Shown here in pieces: positions 6,155 to 8,701 of a stretch of 8,701 bases of DNA. Numbering within the stretch: the first letter of the stretch is position 1; each line of letters begins with the position of its first letter. This DNA is from Pseudomonadota bacterium (GTDB lineage Bacteria > Pseudomonadota > Gammaproteobacteria > Steroidobacterales > Steroidobacteraceae). The notes beneath the pieces were generated by a model, which saw nothing but the letters and a program-made list of their open reading frames with translations, was not told where the DNA came from and searched no databases. A program made the position numbers and the translations under genes. The stretch lies in the NCBI GenBank assembly GCA_021779875.1, contig JAJXZV010000380.1, positions 1 through 8,701 of the forward strand, in the 5' to 3' direction.

Positions 6155-7054
6155 ATGCAGAACACTCGCACCCTGGTCCACGTCATCGAATCCATGCCGA
6201 CTTCCGACGGCGCGGGCGTCAAGCTGCGCCGCAGCCTCGGCAGCCAGCGCGGACTGCACGTGGATCCGTTCCTGATGCTCGACGAGTTCTACTCCGACGA
6301 TCCGGACGACTACATCGCCGGCTTCCCGGCGCATCCGCATCGCGGCTTCGAGACCGTCACCTACATGCTCGACGGCCACATGCGCCACGAGGACCATCTC
6401 GGCAACCGCGGCGACCTCGGCCCCGGCGACGTGCAGTGGATGACCGCCGCGCACGGCATCATCCACTCGGAGATGCCGCAGCAGAGCCAGGGCCGCATGC
6501 GCGGCTTCCAGCTCTGGCTCAATCTTCCGTCGAAGGAGAAGATGAAACCCGCCGCCTATCGCGACATTCCCGCGCGCGACATTCCAACGCTCACGCTGCC
6601 GCACGGCGGCGAGGTGAAGGTCATCGCGGGCTCGATCGCGCAGGGCGGCGCGCTGGCGCGCGGGCCGGTCAATGGTGACGGCGCCATGAGCACCGACCCG
6701 CTGTACCTCGACGTTCGGCTCCCGGCCGGCGCGTCCTTCGACGCACCGGTCCCGGCGGGCCGCAATGCCTTCCTCTATGTCTACGAGGGCAGCGCCCGGA
6801 TCGGCGCCGCCGGCGAGGCCAAGCCCCTGCCCCATCGTGCCGCCGGCGTGTTGTCCGACGGCGACGGCGTGCGCGTGCTCGCGGACGCCGGCGGGGTCCG
6901 GTTTCTGCTGCTCGCGGCCAGGCCTCTGCGCGAGCCGGTCGTGCAATACGGCCCCTTCGTGATGAACACGCGCGAAGAGATCGAGCAGGCGCTCGCGGAC
7001 TATCGGGACGGCCGTCTGGCCGCGGCAACCGCGCCCAGCGCCGTACACGGCTGA
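6155..7054 (+). CDS. Pirin family protein (bicupin)
   Basis: 299 residues. The N-terminal cupin has the pirin signature: FLMLDEFYSDD (39-49), AGFPAHPHRGFETVTYMLDG (55-74), then GDVQWMTAAHGIIHSE (91-106). The metal ligands expected by analogy with human pirin and E. coli YhhW are all present: His60, His62, His104 and Glu106. A second cupin runs from about 180 to 285 (PLYLDVRLPAGASFDAPV, NAFLYVYEGSARIG, VRFLLLAARPL). Known of the family: cytoplasmic iron proteins; some have quercetin 2,3-dioxygenase activity, others act as redox-responsive partners, and the native substrate is usually unknown. The start has AGGAG (6143-6147) 7 nt upstream. It follows azoR by 36 nt, a pairing that recurs in proteobacteria and points to quinone, flavonoid or redox stress. 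It ends facing the UrcA-family gene. Confidence 0.93.
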   Translation: MQNTRTLVHVIESMPTSDGAGVKLRRSLGSQRGLHVDPFLMLDEFYSDDPDDYIAGFPAHPHRGFETVTYMLDGHMRHEDHLGNRGDLGPGDVQWMTAAHGIIHSEMPQQSQGRMRGFQLWLNLPSKEKMKPAAYRDIPARDIPTLTLPHGGEVKVIAGSIAQGGALARGPVNGDGAMSTDPLYLDVRLPAGASFDAPVPAGRNAFLYVYEGSARIGAAGEAKPLPHRAAGVLSDGDGVRVLADAGGVRFLLLAARPLREPVVQYGPFVMNTREEIEQALADYRDGRLAAATAPSAVHG

Positions 7055-7057
7055 CCC

Positions 7058-7099
7058 GGCGGCGGCGTTCCGCGGACCGCCCCACGGAACGCCGCTGCC
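7058..7099. terminator. Strong GC hairpin between convergent genes (bidirectional terminator candidate)
   Basis: GCGGCGTTCCG (7062-7072) pairs perfectly with CGGAACGCCGC (7085-7095). The stem extends outward through a possible G-U pair and GGC/GCC (7058-7060 with 7097-7099), giving about 15 pairs around a 12-nt loop. It fills the gap between the pirin stop (7054) and the UrcA stop (7106). No T tract follows on either strand, so it is not a textbook intrinsic terminator; it may end transcription less efficiently or protect 3' ends. Confidence 0.5.
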
Positions 7100-7105
7100 C
7101 GCCCG

Positions 7106-7492
7106 TCAGCCGCGACTCGTTCGAGCGGCAAGCACCTCGGCGAGCCGCGGGCTGCCGATCTGTCGGACGGCCCGGGCGATCGCGTCCTTGCGGCACCGCT
7201 CGGTCGCCGCGAAGCGCGCCAGCTCCCGCGGGCTCGCCGCCGGGCAGACGCCCGCGGCGGCGCTCGCGATCCGGCGGTACAAGGCGTTCGCTCCGCGATC
7301 GCTGTCGAGGCTCCACGGCTCGTACTGGACCGTGATGCTGGGTGATTCCGGCGGCGCAGCGACGGCGGTGGCGCCGGCGGCGGCCACCAGCGTGACGGCC
7401 CCGCAGAGCATCAGCAACGGGCCGATCCGGCGCGGGGCCGTGCCCCGCGGGGATTGCGAGGGTTCCGCGATCTTCGTGTGGACGATGTTCAT
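7106..7492 (-). CDS. UrcA family protein (small secreted protein of unknown function)
   Basis: 128 residues. An N-terminal segment with basic residues (PRGTAPRR), a hydrophobic core (IGPLLMLCGAVTLVAAAGATAVAA, 23-46) and an Ala-rich cleavage site near 46-47 make a signal peptide, so the mature part of about 80 residues should be periplasmic. The mature part fits the UrcA pattern: ITVQYEPWSLDSDRGANALY (53-72), RRIASAAAGVCP with Cys83, RELARFAATERC with Cys100, then AIARAVRQIGSPRLAEVLAA. The two cysteines probably form a disulfide. No biochemical function is established for the family. The start at 7492 is fixed by AGGAG 6 nt upstream; the frame stays open to 7660 but that extension lacks support. 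It is divergent from the histidine kinase gene and convergent with pirin; no close partner is evident. Confidence 0.85.
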   Translation of the reverse strand: MNIVHTKIAEPSQSPRGTAPRRIGPLLMLCGAVTLVAAAGATAVAAPPESPSITVQYEPWSLDSDRGANALYRRIASAAAGVCPAASPRELARFAATERCRKDAIARAVRQIGSPRLAEVLAARTSRG

Positions 7493-7527
7493 GGCTGGCT
7501 CCTCGGTGAGGGTTCCGACGCCCCCAT

Positions 7528-7554
7528 CAGACGCCTCCACACCCGCGGCGTCTG
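7528..7554. repeat. 8-bp perfect inverted repeat with 11-nt spacer upstream of the UrcA gene
   Basis: CAGACGCC (7528-7535) and GGCGTCTG (7547-7554) are exact reverse complements. They lie 35 bp upstream of the UrcA start codon in the 160-bp divergent region (7493-7652), which is otherwise GC-rich with no convincing promoter hexamers. It could be an operator or a hairpin in the UrcA leader transcript. In GC-rich DNA a single 8-bp repeat is only suggestive. Confidence 0.3.
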
Positions 7555-7652
7555 CGGCCCGGCATCGAACCCATCCCCGCGACGGACGATTTCGTCCCGG
7601 AGGGCCGGGTCTGACCGGCGCGCCGCCCCTTGTTGCGCTAGTCTTGCACGCC

Positions 7653-8701
7653 ATGGCCACACCGATGCCGACGTTCGCGCCGCCGAGCGGCGCTCTGGGC
7701 GGCCTGCGCCGCCGACAGTTCCTTGTCGTGACCTGCCTGTTCTGGGCATACGTGACGGTGTCGAACGTGCTGTACGCCTACGGCATGAGCACCGGCTTCG
7801 AGCGCCTCATCGACATGCCGTTGTTCGCAGGCTGGCAGACGCGCGTCATCGAGCATCTCATCCTGTTGCCGTTCCTGTTGCTCTCGTACTGGACATCGCT
7901 GCGGGTTCGATGGCGTCCGCTGTGGGCCGCCATTCCGCTGCAGATTTCGCTGGCACTGTGCTTCGCCGCCCTCGCCTATCCGGCGATGGTGGCGGCGGAG
8001 ATGCTGCGCGGCGACACCAGTCTGCACGGTGCGTCCGCCTGGCACGAGCCTCTGTCCCGGGCGCTGTGGCTCGCCAGCTGGGTAACGTTCCTGCCGGCCT
8101 ATGGCTTCGGCCTCGCGCTGGTCACTGGCCTCGCCCTGTACGCACGCATTCGCGACGCCGAGTTGCAGGTCGCCGCGCTCGAGCATGCGTTCAGCACGGC
8201 GCGCCTCGCGGCACTGCGCATGCAGCTGTCGCCGCACACCTTGTTCAATCTGCTGCACACGATTCGCGGACACATCGAATGGAATCCGAAGGCCGCGCAG
8301 TCGATGATCATCAGCCTCTCGGACCTGCTGCGCCGGCTGCTCAGCGCCGGCGAGCACGAGTTCGTTCGCTTCGCGGAGGAACTGCAGTTCGTGCGCACCT
8401 ACCTCGAGCTGCAGCAGGCGCGCTTCCCGGATCGGCTGGCATTCGCCCTGCCGGACACTGATGGCGCGGGCCGCCTCTGGCTGCCGAGCCTCATCCTGCA
8501 GCCGTTGGTCGAGAACGCGGTGGTGCACGGCCTCGCCGGCCATCGAGGCCGTGTTTCGATCGAGATCGCCGCGACCGTGTCGGCGGACCGGCTGACCCTC
8601 GGCGTCACCAATGACGTGGCGGCTGGAAGGCCGGCCGCCGGCACGGGGATCGGCCTCGCGAACGTCCGCGAACGCCTCGCGGTGCATTTTCCCGGACGAT
8701 C
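7653..8701 (+). CDS. LytS/YehU-type membrane sensor histidine kinase (C-terminus beyond the right edge)
   Basis: 349 codons are visible and the frame is open at the edge. Four membrane helices are apparent, about 22-44, 63-81, 90-115 and 137-163. A coiled linker (RIRDAELQVAALEHAFSTAR, 165-184) leads to the His_kinase (LytS-type) domain. The phospho-acceptor region reads ALRMQLSPHTLFNLLHTIRG (187-206) with His195, where the usual form is NPHFLFN. Then come the ATP-binding N box LQPLVENAVVHG (282-293) and glycine box GTGIGLANVRERL (330-342). Known of the family: autophosphorylation and phosphotransfer to a LytTR-type response regulator, often encoded just downstream; here that lies outside the window. 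The signal is unknown, and there is no large periplasmic domain, so sensing within the membrane is likely. The start is less certain: no Shine-Dalgarno precedes the ATG at 7653, and TTG at 7644 and ATG at 7665 are alternatives. Confidence 0.88.
   Translation, partial: MATPMPTFAPPSGALGGLRRRQFLVVTCLFWAYVTVSNVLYAYGMSTGFERLIDMPLFAGWQTRVIEHLILLPFLLLSYWTSLRVRWRPLWAAIPLQISLALCFAALAYPAMVAAEMLRGDTSLHGASAWHEPLSRALWLASWVTFLPAYGFGLALVTGLALYARIRDAELQVAALEHAFSTARLAALRMQLSPHTLFNLLHTIRGHIEWNPKAAQSMIISLSDLLRRLLSAGEHEFVRFAEELQFVRTYLELQQARFPDRLAFALPDTDGAGRLWLPSLILQPLVENAVVHGLAGHRGRVSIEIAATVSADRLTLGVTNDVAAGRPAAGTGIGLANVRERLAVHFPGR

Noticed and set aside
5501..7048. Minus-strand open frame of 515 codons antisense to both azoR and pirin
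   Set aside because: It mirrors the codon bias of two genes with clear family motifs and Shine-Dalgarno sequences, and its protein has no domain.
7616..7625. CGGCGCGCCG palindrome upstream of the kinase gene
   Set aside because: Short GC palindromes are frequent by chance in sequence of this composition, and nothing links it to a promoter.
7106..7660. Longer UrcA protein starting at 7660
   Set aside because: It would bury the signal peptide inside the protein; the ATG at 7492 has AGGAG at ideal spacing and gives the usual UrcA length.
7454..8461. Plus-strand open frame of 335 codons over the UrcA start and the kinase
   Set aside because: It is offset from the kinase frame, which carries all kinase motifs; composition is that of a shadow frame.

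Overview
The window is GC-rich (roughly two-thirds GC by eye) and comes from a Gram-negative proteobacterium: it encodes a TonB-dependent outer-membrane receptor, a periplasmic PQQ enzyme and a UrcA-family protein. The mix of TonB receptor, TPR-sulfotransferase, UrcA protein and LytS-type kinase is the sort seen in Steroidobacter-like gammaproteobacteria or in sphingomonad/caulobacter-type alphaproteobacteria. That placement is inference; no rRNA or marker gene is present. It reads as ordinary chromosome: no mobile elements, tRNAs, CRISPR arrays or phage genes were seen.

Layout. Minus strand, read from right to left: a LysR regulator (5395-4481); a PQQ-dependent glucose/quinate-type dehydrogenase (4484-2514) whose ATG overlaps the lysR stop by 4 bases; a TPR-sulfotransferase (2465-459), apparently leaderless behind an extended -10 element; and the N-terminal 126 codons of a TonB-dependent receptor (378-1), running off the left edge behind its own promoter-like sequence. 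Plus strand from 5516: an AzoR-type FMN-dependent NADH:quinone reductase and a pirin, evidently an operon divergent from lysR. Pirin converges on a minus-strand UrcA-family gene (7492-7106), with a strong GC-rich hairpin between the two stops. Divergent from the UrcA gene, a four-helix membrane histidine kinase of the LytS/YehU type starts at 7653 and runs off the right edge.

How the genes may work together. The AT-rich 120-bp lysR/azoR intergenic region holds a 19-bp dyad (AAGCcGAAataTTCtGCTT) that is a good candidate LysR operator. A LysR regulator beside a quinone reductase and a pirin suggests a response to quinones or electrophiles, and cotranscription of the regulator with a PQQ dehydrogenase adds a second quinone-related enzyme. 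The sulfotransferase/TonB-receptor pair looks like a separate substrate-uptake or envelope unit. The UrcA/kinase pair belongs to a third locus continuing to the right.

No gap longer than about 160 bp lacks a gene. No clearly new system was found. The most testable points are the lysR/azoR operator, the apparent leaderless start of the sulfotransferase gene and the soluble form of the PQQ dehydrogenase.
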